Positions 36,590-43,882 of a stretch of DNA of 64,000 nt are shown here, piece after piece. Position 1 is the first letter of the stretch. Every line of letters begins with the position of its first letter. A model generated the notes under the pieces. It was not told the origin of the DNA, made no database searches, and worked only from the letters and a program-made list of their open reading frames with translations. The position numbers and the translations under genes were made by a program. Origin of the DNA: Mycobacterium sp. 1100029.7 (lineage in GTDB: Bacteria; Actinomycetota; Actinomycetes; Mycobacteriales; Mycobacteriaceae); contig NZ_LZSC01000047.1 in the NCBI RefSeq assembly GCF_001665235.1, positions 39,458 through 103,457 of the forward strand. Direction: 5' to 3'.

Positions 36590-38002
36590 CTATTCTCGGA
36601 TGGTCGGCGCCGCCGCCGGCCGGGTCGGTGTCGGAGCGGGCGTCGCCGGCGCGGTAGCGGTCGCCGTCGCCGGCGGATGCTCCCAGCCTAGAAAGCTCGG
36701 GCCGCTTACGGTGGCGATGTGCTGAATCTCGCCGTCGAGAAGAGCCTTGCTGTGGCCGAGCGCCAGCGCATGGCGGTCGGTGAAGATGCCGATGTCTCCA
36801 GGTGCGGTCTGCACCGGATCGATCGGGTTGGTGACCGCAGAGCCCGCCGCGGGAATGGTGATTCCCTGCTGATGGAACGCGTCCGGTATCGGCGCGCCAC
36901 CCACCGCGGCCTCGATGGCCGCCGCCAACTCGGGGCTGGCGGCCGTCACCGTTTCACCATCGGGCAGGGTCACCGAGGTGGGACCGGCGGGTGTCGAGTC
37001 CGCAGGTGCCACGTTCTCTTCGTCGTCCTTGCGTTTGTCCGGGTCGTCGGACTCGTGATCGGCCGGGTCGCCGTCGAGGGGCTCGTCGCCGAGATCGCCT
37101 AGTGCCGGGTCGGTTTCGCCGCCCTCTGGACGCCCGGGCAGCGTTAACCCGCTTGGCATTCCCCAGCCGCCAGCCGAACCCGGTCCGGGTGACGGTCCGA
37201 GGCCGATATTCGGAATGCTCGGCAGCGACGGCGGCGATGCCGACGCCGGCGCGCTTTGGGCCGGAGCCGGCTGCAGATCCTCACCCAGCAGGTCCGGTTC
37301 GCCGCCCAGTAGCGAATCCAGTAACGGGTCCGCGGCGGCTTCAGCCGAGTCGGGCGCCTGGTGCGCGGTGACGGCCACCGGAGCGGTCACCGGAGCAGCC
37401 GCTGCCGGCCGCGTCTCGTCTGCCGCGTTCTGCGGAGTTTTCGAGGCGTCGTACAGCGACGTCCACGCCGCCATCAGTGCCGACTTCGAGGTGTCATCCA
37501 AGCTGGCGTTCATCACGACGGCACGGATATCTCGGAGCTTTCCGATCAGAAACCGCTGAAAGTCCCGAGCCCCTGCCGGGGTGTCCAAGTCGGATCGCGT
37601 TTGCACAGCGGCTTCGGTCTCGTGCTGCAGTGTGCTCAGCGCTTCGGAGCCTTCGACCGTCTTCAGGTGGGCATTCATGATGGCGGAAATGACTTGCAGA
37701 TCCAACTGGGAGCTCGCTGAATTCTGGTGCGCCAGAGCAGCTTCAGCGCCTGCGATAGCCTCCGCGGCGGCACCTTCAGACCGCGGCGGCGGTGGGCCGG
37801 CCGCAACGGAGCGCGGTCCGAACACGTCCGGATGTTGCTGTCGTATCTTGGCCAAAATCGAGTCGAGCTGTTCCGGACCGGTCGTCGGCGTGATCACCGC
37901 CGCCAATTCCCGAGGCGTCAGCCCCAGCTGCCAGGCATTGGGATCACCCGTGCGGTCGCGCACAACCTTGACCGTCGCCAGCAGTTCGTCATACGTCGAC
38001 AT
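36590..38002 (-). CDS. DUF4226 protein with long Pro/Ala/Asp linker (Rv0026 equivalent)
   Basis: A 470-aa protein. The N-terminal helical part (1-70; DELLATVKVVRDRTGDP) is followed by a DUF4226-type helical domain (about 75-190) with LDTPAGARDFQRFLIGKLRDIRAVV. An acidic low-complexity linker follows (200-330), and then a globular C-terminal domain (about 335-445) with SVTLPDGETVTAASPELAAAI and PGDIGIFTDRHALALGHSKALLDGEIQ. The first core motif is shared with the next upstream gene. The layout resembles large Esp-type substrates of ESX systems. Rv0026 is 448 aa from memory. Confidence 0.75.
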   Translation of the reverse strand: MSTYDELLATVKVVRDRTGDPNAWQLGLTPRELAAVITPTTGPEQLDSILAKIRQQHPDVFGPRSVAAGPPPPRSEGAAAEAIAGAEAALAHQNSASSQLDLQVISAIMNAHLKTVEGSEALSTLQHETEAAVQTRSDLDTPAGARDFQRFLIGKLRDIRAVVMNASLDDTSKSALMAAWTSLYDASKTPQNAADETRPAAAAPVTAPVAVTAHQAPDSAEAAADPLLDSLLGGEPDLLGEDLQPAPAQSAPASASPPSLPSIPNIGLGPSPGPGSAGGWGMPSGLTLPGRPEGGETDPALGDLGDEPLDGDPADHESDDPDKRKDDEENVAPADSTPAGPTSVTLPDGETVTAASPELAAAIEAAVGGAPIPDAFHQQGITIPAAGSAVTNPIDPVQTAPGDIGIFTDRHALALGHSKALLDGEIQHIATVSGPSFLGWEHPPATATATAPATPAPTPTRPAAAPTIRE

Positions 38003-38137
38003 CGGTTAGACCAACGGCGCTGCGCCCCAGCGCGGGCGGTGTCGCAACCCCTCCATGACCGGTGACAGTACTGAGAGCCGACGCCGTCGACAATTCACCG
38101 CAACGCGGCTGTGGACGGAACCGGCCAAGCCGTAGGG

Positions 38138-38500
38138 CTAACCGCCCGGAGTCCCGTACTCTCCCCGCAAGCTTTCCAGGACAGCAACTTTCGCACGGCC
38201 AAGCTCGCGCGCGTCGGCCACCACCGCGGCGATCTCGCGCTGCTTGGCTACCAGAAATCGCTGAAATTCCCGCGCTCCCAGAGGCGTATCCACAGCCAGG
38301 CTCGCGTGAAAAGGAACCGCCCGCTCGATTTCGTCGGCAATCGCGTCCAGCCGTCTGACGCTGTCCTGCATCGCCTCGTGTGCGCTGGTGAGCACGTCCA
38401 TCAGTACCCGGTCGGCGTCGGCGACCGTGCCGTGCTGGGTCGCCATCACCGACTGGCGCGCCTGGATGGCGGCTATCGAAGGTCCGGTTTGTTCCGCCAT
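38138..38500 (-). CDS. DUF4226 small protein (Rv0025 equivalent)
   Basis: A 120-aa helical protein, the length I remember for Rv0025. The motif [25 protein letters not shown] (residues 70-94) matches the corresponding segment of the 470-aa protein encoded downstream, so the two are paralogous and may pair or compete. There is no signal peptide. It lies 27 bp after the P60 endopeptidase gene in the same series. Confidence 0.78.
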   Translation of the reverse strand: MAEQTGPSIAAIQARQSVMATQHGTVADADRVLMDVLTSAHEAMQDSVRRLDAIADEIERAVPFHASLAVDTPLGAREFQRFLVAKQREIAAVVADARELGRAKVAVLESLRGEYGTPGG

Positions 38501-38527
38501 GCGTTCAACCTAGTCATCGAGCCCATT

Positions 38528-39349
38528 TCATATCGGCCGGCGAATTGCGATGTTGTTGCCCAGCTGGCTAATCCGCACCGATGCCCCCGAATAGGGCGCT
38601 TCGACGACGAGATTGTTGCCGATAGCCAGCTGCACATGTCCCGCATGCGGGAAGACGAGGTCGCCGGGTCTGACTTGCGAACGGGGCACCGGGATCCCGT
38701 CGTTGATCTGTTGATAGGTCGTCCGGTCCAGATGGATTCCGGCCTGCGCGTAGGCCCACTGGACCAAGCCGGAGCAGTCGAACTGATCTGGGCCGGTAGC
38801 GCCCCAGACATAGGGGCGGCCCAGCCGGGACAGCGCTGCGCGCACTGCGATTCCCGCGCGGCCGCTGGCCGAAGGCAGCCCAGCCCCGGCCAATCCCCGA
38901 TGGTGCCGCATGCGGTACCGCAGGGCCCGCAGTGCCGCCGAGTGCCGTCGCGCACGGAGCCGGGCAGCCAACACGTGTGCCCGTTGCGCGCGCAACCTCG
39001 CCACCCGACGGCGCACCGCTTCGCGCTCGGCCATCGGCGTACTCGGACCAACGGGGGTATCGGCGCGAGCCGCGTCGAGGACACTTCTGGTCAGGTCCCG
39101 GGCCCGGTCCCGGTCGCGGTGGGCACCGGCGATGACACCCGCGGCGGCGGCATCGACGTGCGCCGCCAACAGCAGTTCCCGGTGACTGCGATCAACCATT
39201 ACTTGGTAATTACGTTGTCCCACACTATTATTCGGCGCCCCGCCAGGGTGCGCCACCACTTGGCGGGGCACCTCGAACGTCGGCGGCTGGGTATCACCGG
39301 CGAACAATGCATGGGCGCGGTGCAACGCCGCGATCTCGCTGTCGGTCAT
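38528..39349 (-). CDS. NlpC/P60 endopeptidase-like protein (Rv0024 equivalent)
   Basis: A 273-aa peptidoglycan-hydrolase-type protein. An Arg/Ala-rich helical N-terminal half (1-165) precedes the P60 domain (about 165-273). It has the catalytic Cys in DCSGLVQWAY (Cys near 192), His in HAGHVQLAIG (near 238), and GRPYVWGATGPDQF ahead of the Cys. No Sec signal is visible, so export may be through the ESX route. ATG at 39349 overlaps the stop of the regulator gene (ATGA). It probably opens peptidoglycan for the secretion apparatus, which is inference. Confidence 0.85.
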   Translation of the reverse strand: MTDSEIAALHRAHALFAGDTQPPTFEVPRQVVAHPGGAPNNSVGQRNYQVMVDRSHRELLLAAHVDAAAAGVIAGAHRDRDRARDLTRSVLDAARADTPVGPSTPMAEREAVRRRVARLRAQRAHVLAARLRARRHSAALRALRYRMRHHRGLAGAGLPSASGRAGIAVRAALSRLGRPYVWGATGPDQFDCSGLVQWAYAQAGIHLDRTTYQQINDGIPVPRSQVRPGDLVFPHAGHVQLAIGNNLVVEAPYSGASVRISQLGNNIAIRRPI

Positions 39350-40134
39350 CGATGCCCCTCGGCGCTGCCCTGATCTGTGTTGGGGTGGCTCGCCGGCTCG
39401 ACCGCATCGGTGAACGCGCGAACGCGGGGGAGCACCCCGGCCGGAATCACCCCACGGTTTCGGATGTCCCACATGTCTTCACTGCTCACCCCCAGCAGTG
39501 CGGCGATGATCGCCTCCGGCAGCGAGGACTGCACGCAGGCCCGGTCGAAACGGGCACTCAAACTGGTGGGCATCCGCTTCAGAAGGGCGCCGCGAGTCTC
39601 CTCGAGAGCCCGCAGATGCTCCATCAGCCGGTCGGTCGAATCGGCGCCGGCGTTCACCGCCACCCGCCATGAGCTGGCGGCGAGCATCTCGGCCTTCACG
39701 CACTGCGCGATCACAGAGAGAATATACGTCTCATATTCGTTTGATGTCGTCGCCGGCAGTCGATCGATCACAGATTTCAGCGCATCGAGCTGTGCTTCGG
39801 CATAGCCTTCGAGCACATCGGTGTCGCTGTGACGGTCGACGACCACGGCGCCGGCGCGCGCTGGCGCCGTTGTCTGCACCGGCTGCGCGGCGATCAACCG
39901 CGCGAGTTCGGCGTCCGGGTCGGCGGCGACCAGCAACCTCGAATAGGTGCCCGGCGGCAGCCCCAACCCATTTTCGACCTTCTGAACAGTGGTTTTGTGG
40001 GGCTTTCGGGCGCCGCGCTCCAAGTAGCTCAGCCCCATGATGCTCACACCGGTCGCCGCGGCAAGCTCCGCCAGGGACCAGTCGCGCGACTCCCGCAATG
40101 CACGGATGGCCGCACCTGCCGATTCACGGCTCAC
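39346..40134 (-). CDS. XRE-type transcriptional regulator (Rv0023 equivalent)
   Basis: A 262-aa regulator with an N-terminal Cro/C1 helix-turn-helix (residues 8-65: ALRESRDWSLAELAAATGVSIMGLSYLERGARKPHKTTVQKVENGLGLPPGTY). A helical C-terminal domain of about 180 aa follows. The start is GTG at 40134. It is divergent from whiB5 with 143 bp between starts; that gap holds a palindrome and two direct repeats that could be its operators. It is the first gene of the minus-strand secretion series and is coupled to the P60 gene. Confidence 0.9.
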   Translation of the reverse strand: MSRESAGAAIRALRESRDWSLAELAAATGVSIMGLSYLERGARKPHKTTVQKVENGLGLPPGTYSRLLVAADPDAELARLIAAQPVQTTAPARAGAVVVDRHSDTDVLEGYAEAQLDALKSVIDRLPATTSNEYETYILSVIAQCVKAEMLAASSWRVAVNAGADSTDRLMEHLRALEETRGALLKRMPTSLSARFDRACVQSSLPEAIIAALLGVSSEDMWDIRNRGVIPAGVLPRVRAFTDAVEPASHPNTDQGSAEGHR

Positions 40135-40142
40135 CGCGGGCT

Positions 40143-40157
40143 CCGGCCATAGGCCGG
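40143..40157. promoter_or_regulatory. Palindrome next to the XRE regulator start
   Basis: CCGGCC-ATA-GGCCGG is a perfect inverted repeat that ends 8 bp upstream of the GTG at 40134. It could be an operator or an RNA hairpin in the leader of the XRE gene, covering the ribosome-binding region on the minus strand. Confidence 0.45.
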
Positions 40158-40187
40158 ATATTACACAGCCCGCCCCGTATCGCTATG

Positions 40188-40249
40188 TATATACGTTTTT
40201 GTCTCGTTTCCCTTGCGCGAGGCACCGGTTTGCATATACGCTTTTGTCT
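40188..40249. promoter_or_regulatory. Two direct repeats in the whiB5 / XRE divergent promoter
   Basis: TATATACGTTTTTGTCT (40188-40204) and CATATACGCTTTTGTCT (40233-40249) match at 15 of 17 positions. They are AT-rich in a GC-rich region and start 45 bp apart, about four helical turns. The second copy ends 28 bp before the whiB5 ATG, the place of a -10/-35 or an operator. Likely binding sites for the XRE protein or for a WhiB5-containing complex. Confidence 0.6.
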
Positions 40250-40277
40250 ACGCTTCATCTCAGACAAGGAGACCGAC

Positions 40278-40694
40278 ATGGGGCACCCCTGCGCAACCGA
40301 CCCGGAACTGTGGTTCGGCTACCCCGATGACGACGGCGGCGACGGCGCCGCCAAGGCCCGCGCCTACGAGCGCTCGGCCACCGAAGCGCGGATCCAATGC
40401 CTGCGCCGCTGCCCGTTGGCGCAGCAGCGGCGGTGCGCCCAGTACGCCATCGCCCATCGCGAGGAGTACGGCGTTTGGGCCGGCGTCAAGCTTCCCGGCG
40501 GCCAGTACCGTAAGCGGGATCAGCTCGCCCAGGCCCACGGTGTCCTGCGGCGCATCGCCGCCGGTGAGATCAACTCCCGGCAGCTGCCCGAGAACGCGGC
40601 CCTGTTGGCCCGCAGCGAGCACGACACCATTGCGGTGCCCGCCGTGGTGCTGCACCTGCCGACCGCGCTGGTCGGGCCGCGCTCGGCCGCCTGA
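40278..40694 (+). CDS. whiB5: WhiB5, iron-sulfur regulatory protein
   Basis: A 138-aa Wbl protein expected to hold a redox-sensitive 4Fe-4S cluster and act with sigma factor. Cysteines are at 5, 41, 45 and 53 (C-x35-C-x3-C-x7-C), not the usual C-x2-C-x5-C. The turn GVWAGVKLPGGQYRKR follows near residue 65. An AAGGAG ribosome site precedes ATG at 40278. In M. tuberculosis, WhiB5 (Rv0022c) has been reported to influence ESX-2 and ESX-4 genes, which fits its linkage here to an ESX-2-like gene series. Confidence 0.93.
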   Translation: MGHPCATDPELWFGYPDDDGGDGAAKARAYERSATEARIQCLRRCPLAQQRRCAQYAIAHREEYGVWAGVKLPGGQYRKRDQLAQAHGVLRRIAAGEINSRQLPENAALLARSEHDTIAVPAVVLHLPTALVGPRSAA

Positions 40695-40712
40695 GCCGAT
40701 CCGCGCCGCAGT

Positions 40713-40728
40713 GTGAACGTTTGTTCAC
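40713..40728. promoter_or_regulatory. Perfect palindrome, TetR-type operator candidate
   Basis: GTGAAC-GTTT-GTTCAC is a perfect inverted repeat between the whiB5 stop and the acyl-CoA dehydrogenase start, 52 bp before that ATG. The form is like operators of TetR-family regulators of fatty-acid genes. No tetR gene is adjacent, so the regulator would be encoded elsewhere. Confidence 0.5.
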
Positions 40729-40779
40729 CCAAGGGACCGGGTAGGTGGGACATCAGACCGTCGACCCGAAGGCCCAGCT

Positions 40780-42162
40780 ATGACGTTCAGTCTCACGCCC
40801 ACGCAAGCGCAGCACGATCTCTCGCGGCGCACTCACGACTTCGCCGAGTCGGTGATCCGTCCGGTCGCGCTCGACTACGACCAACGACAGGAATTTCCCT
40901 GGCCGGTCCTCGAGGAGGCGGCCCAGCGCGGTTTCTACAGTCCGCTGTTCTATCGCGACCTCATCGGCGATCCCTCCGGGCTGTCCCTACCCATATTCAT
41001 GGAGGAATTGTTCTGGGGTTGTGCCGGAATCGGTTTGGCCATCGTGATGCCCGCGCTGGCGCTTTCCGCGATCGGTCAGGCAGCGTCGCCCGAGCAGATG
41101 CTGGAATGGGCGCCTGAATGTTTCGGCACCCCGGGTGACCTCAAGCTCGCCGCGCTGGCGATCTCCGAACCCGAGGGCGGCAGCGACGTCCGCAATTTGC
41201 GCACCCACGCTCGCCGCGACGGCGATGACTGGATCATCGACGGTCACAAGATGTGGATCGGCAACGGCGGTATCGCCAACGTGCACGTGGTCAATGCGGT
41301 GGTCGACCAGGAGCTGGGGCACCGCGGCCAAGCGCTCTTCGTGGTCCCCGGCGGGACGCCGGGCTTGGAACTGGTGCGCAAGCTCGACAAACTGGGCTGC
41401 CGCGCGTCGCACACCGCGGAGCTGCGCTTCAACAGCGTCCGCGTTCCGGGCGCCAATCTGCTTGGTGGACAAGACAAGTTAGAGCACAAGCTGGCGAAGG
41501 CCCGTGAGGTCGTCGCGGGCGCAAAGCGCTCCGGCTCGGCGACGTTGGGCACCTTCGAGCAGACCCGCCCGATGGTCGCCGCCCAGGCGATCGGCATCGC
41601 GCGTGCGGCCTTGGAATACGCGACGGCTTACGCAACCGAGCGCGAGGCATTCGGTGGCCCCATCATCGACAACCAGGGCATTGCGTTTCCGTTGGCCGAT
41701 CTGGCCACTCAGATCGACGCGGCCCGGCTGCTGACCTGGCGGGCGTCGTGGATGGCGGCCAGCGAGGTCCCGTTCGAGCGGGCCGAGGGCTCGATGGCCA
41801 AGCTCGCTGCCAGCGAGGTCGCCATCAAGGCCACCGAGCGCGCGATCCAAACGATGGGCGGCTGGGGCTACATCACGGACCACCCGGTCGAGAAGTGGTA
41901 TCGAGATGCCAAGCTGTACACCATCTTCGAGGGCACCAGCGAGATCCAGCGGATGGTCATCTCCAACGCATTGGGCGCCTCGGTGGGCACCCCACCGCTA
42001 CACGTCGTGCTCGAGCCCTCCGGCGGACCGCTGAACCGGCTCTTCGGCCGGGGCACCCCACTGCGATCCCGCGCAGCCGACACCGCACTGTCGATGAAGG
42101 ACCGGGTGCCGGAACCGCTGATGCGCGCGGCCATGAAGGTGCTGCAACCACCGGGCAGATAG
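40780..42162 (+). CDS. Acyl-CoA dehydrogenase
   Basis: A 460-aa FAD enzyme that introduces the alpha-beta double bond into an acyl-CoA. The three-part ACAD layout is present: a helical N-terminal domain, a middle beta domain (LAALAISEPEGGSDVRN near 126, HKMWIGNGG near 155), and a C-terminal helical domain with QTMGGWGYITDHPVEKWYRDAKLYTIFEGTSEIQR. The Glu of FEGTSE is the usual catalytic base position. The roughly 60-aa C-terminal extension is longer than usual. It is not in the H37Rv order I remember here. The acyl substrate is unknown. Confidence 0.9.
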   Translation: MTFSLTPTQAQHDLSRRTHDFAESVIRPVALDYDQRQEFPWPVLEEAAQRGFYSPLFYRDLIGDPSGLSLPIFMEELFWGCAGIGLAIVMPALALSAIGQAASPEQMLEWAPECFGTPGDLKLAALAISEPEGGSDVRNLRTHARRDGDDWIIDGHKMWIGNGGIANVHVVNAVVDQELGHRGQALFVVPGGTPGLELVRKLDKLGCRASHTAELRFNSVRVPGANLLGGQDKLEHKLAKAREVVAGAKRSGSATLGTFEQTRPMVAAQAIGIARAALEYATAYATEREAFGGPIIDNQGIAFPLADLATQIDAARLLTWRASWMAASEVPFERAEGSMAKLAASEVAIKATERAIQTMGGWGYITDHPVEKWYRDAKLYTIFEGTSEIQRMVISNALGASVGTPPLHVVLEPSGGPLNRLFGRGTPLRSRAADTALSMKDRVPEPLMRAAMKVLQPPGR

Positions 42163-42207
42163 ACCCCGGTACGGTCGCCGTATCACGGCCGAGACGAAGG
42201 GCGACCG

Positions 42208-43188
42208 GTGAGCAATCTCGAGACCGCACCCAATGAAGTGGCCTGCAGCCCTTCACAGGTTGCCCGGATCGAGGTGCTCCGCCCGCGAGAAGTTCCCCTC
42301 GGCGGCCCCCGCGCGATCCGGGTGCAACGCACCCTGCCGCAACGGCAACGGTCGCTGATCGGAGCGTGGTGCTTTGTCGACCACTACGGGCCGGCGGCCG
42401 CGCGCATGGATGTTCCGCCTCATCCTCATACGGGACTACAAACGGTGAGTTGGCTGTTCAGTGGGGAAGTGGAACACCGCGACAGTGCAGGAGTGCACGC
42501 CATGGTCCGGGCCGGCGAGCTGAATCTGATGACTGCCGGCGCGGGTATCTGCCATTCCGAGGTGTCGGTCGAATCGGGCGCCCTCCTGCACGGTGTGCAG
42601 TTGTGGGTGGCGCTGCCCGACGCGGATCGCGACATCAGCCGTGGCTTCGCGCACTATGTGCCCGCTCCCGTGCCGCTGCCGGGCGCCGTGGCACGGGTGT
42701 TCCTCGGCGAGCTTGCCGGTAGCCGTTCGCCTGTCCCCACCTTCACGCCGCTACTGGGCGCTCAGCTAGATCTCGACGAGAACGCCGACTTGCACCTGAA
42801 CATCGATCCGGTTTTCGAGCACGGCGTGCTGTGCGACACGGCCAGCGTGGCGATGGGCGAGACCACCCTGGCCGTCGCCGACCTCGGCTATCAAGGCCCC
42901 GGGCACGCCGCACTGCACCTGCGCAATGTTGGACGGCACCGAGCGCGGGTAGTGCTGTTGGGCGGAGCGCCCTTCGGCGAGGAGCTGCTGATGTGGTGGA
43001 ACTTCGTCGGGCGCGACCACGACGACATCGTCCGCTTCCGCCGACTTTGGGAAGACGCCGACGCGCGCTTCGGTGCCGTCGAAGGCTACCGGGGCTCAGT
43101 CAAGCGGCTGCCCGCCCCGCCGCTACCGACCACCAAGCTGCGACCACGACCACTACCGCCAGAACCGAAGAGAAAGGAACCCACATGA
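42208..43188 (+). CDS. Pirin-family protein
   Basis: A 326-aa double cupin. The N-terminal cupin has the metal motif PPHPHTGLQTVSWLFSGEVEHRDS and GICHSEVS, with three His and one Glu expected to bind iron. The start is GTG at 42208. Bacterial pirins have quercetinase-like or redox-regulatory roles; the role here is unknown. It is coupled by ATGA overlap to a small acetyltransferase. Confidence 0.88.
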   Translation: MSNLETAPNEVACSPSQVARIEVLRPREVPLGGPRAIRVQRTLPQRQRSLIGAWCFVDHYGPAAARMDVPPHPHTGLQTVSWLFSGEVEHRDSAGVHAMVRAGELNLMTAGAGICHSEVSVESGALLHGVQLWVALPDADRDISRGFAHYVPAPVPLPGAVARVFLGELAGSRSPVPTFTPLLGAQLDLDENADLHLNIDPVFEHGVLCDTASVAMGETTLAVADLGYQGPGHAALHLRNVGRHRARVVLLGGAPFGEELLMWWNFVGRDHDDIVRFRRLWEDADARFGAVEGYRGSVKRLPAPPLPTTKLRPRPLPPEPKRKEPT

Positions 43189-43490
43189 CAACCGACAAGA
43201 CGGGTGCGGAGGTCACGGTCACCGAGGGCCAGCACACCTACACCATTGCCGTCGAAGGAAAGACGGTCGGCCACGCCGATTACGTCGACCGCGGCGACCA
43301 GCGTGTTTTCCATCACACCGTGGTCGACCCCGAATACGGCGGCCGGGGCTTGGCGACCATCCTCGTCGAGGAGGCGCTCAACAGCACCCGCGAAGCCGGC
43401 AAACGGATCGTGCCGCAGTGCTCGATGGTGGTGACGGTCCTCAAAAAACATCCCGAATTCGACGAACTTGTCGACCCGGTAACGGGCTAG
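43185..43490 (+). CDS. GNAT-like small N-acetyltransferase (YjdJ type)
   Basis: A 101-aa minimal GNAT-fold protein. FHHTVVDPEYGGRGLATILVEEAL contains the acetyl-CoA-binding R/Q-x-x-G-x-G/A loop as GGRGLA. The C-terminal KRIVPQCSMVVTVLKKHPEF is typical of the YidJ/YjdJ group. Its ATG overlaps the pirin stop, so the two proteins are probably made together. The substrate is unknown. Confidence 0.87.
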   Translation: MTTDKTGAEVTVTEGQHTYTIAVEGKTVGHADYVDRGDQRVFHHTVVDPEYGGRGLATILVEEALNSTREAGKRIVPQCSMVVTVLKKHPEFDELVDPVTG

Positions 43491-43496
43491 GTCAGG

Positions 43497-43516
43497 GGCT
43501 GGGCCCACGCCCAGCC
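43497..43516 (+). terminator. Hairpin after the acetyltransferase gene
   Basis: GGCTGGGC-CCAC-GCCCAGCC is a perfect 8-bp stem with a 4-nt loop, beginning 7 nt after the stop codon. There is no U-tract, which is usual for mycobacterial terminators. It probably ends the acyl-CoA dehydrogenase-pirin-GNAT transcript. Confidence 0.6.
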
Positions 43517-43882
43517 GAGTAGCCGGGCCGGCATCCAGCCGGTACGGCTTTCTTTGCCCGTTACTGAAGCAGAAAATCGGGCTCGAGTGTCCTCCACAGG
43601 CGCCTGACCTGGCTCGGTTACTGTCAGCGCAGCTTACGAGTTCGTCGATTACCGCCTTTTCGTGGGCGATCTCGGCCGTTTGAGCAGGGCAGCAGTAAAT
43701 GGGTATCCCTCATCCGTCGGGCAATGGATCGGCTGCGCCGAGCTGTGAACCCTCCCAGCAATTTCACAGGTCACTGTGAGCAAAATGGTTGACGCAGCCG
43801 GCTCGGCCTGAACGCGCCATTGTGTTCGTTTGCCGTTCACCGATGCCGCGATAGCGCTGGGGCTGCTCGATCGGAGGGACAC
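43517..43882. promoter_or_regulatory. Gene-free region upstream of the PPE gene, with a TCACAG/CTGTGA palindrome
   Basis: No coding frame stands out in these 366 bp. TCACAG-GTCA-CTGTGA at 43764-43779 is a perfect inverted repeat. A further TGTGA at 43744-43748 lies close by, so half-sites like those of CRP/FNR-type regulators are clustered about 100 bp before the PPE start, though not in the exact CRP spacing. The PPE ribosome site GGAGGGACAC is at the right end. Confidence 0.4.

Noticed and set aside
43744..43779. A true CRP site upstream of the PPE gene
   Set aside because: TGTGA and TCACA half-sites occur but not with the 6-bp spacing of the mycobacterial CRP consensus, so it is only listed as a palindrome.
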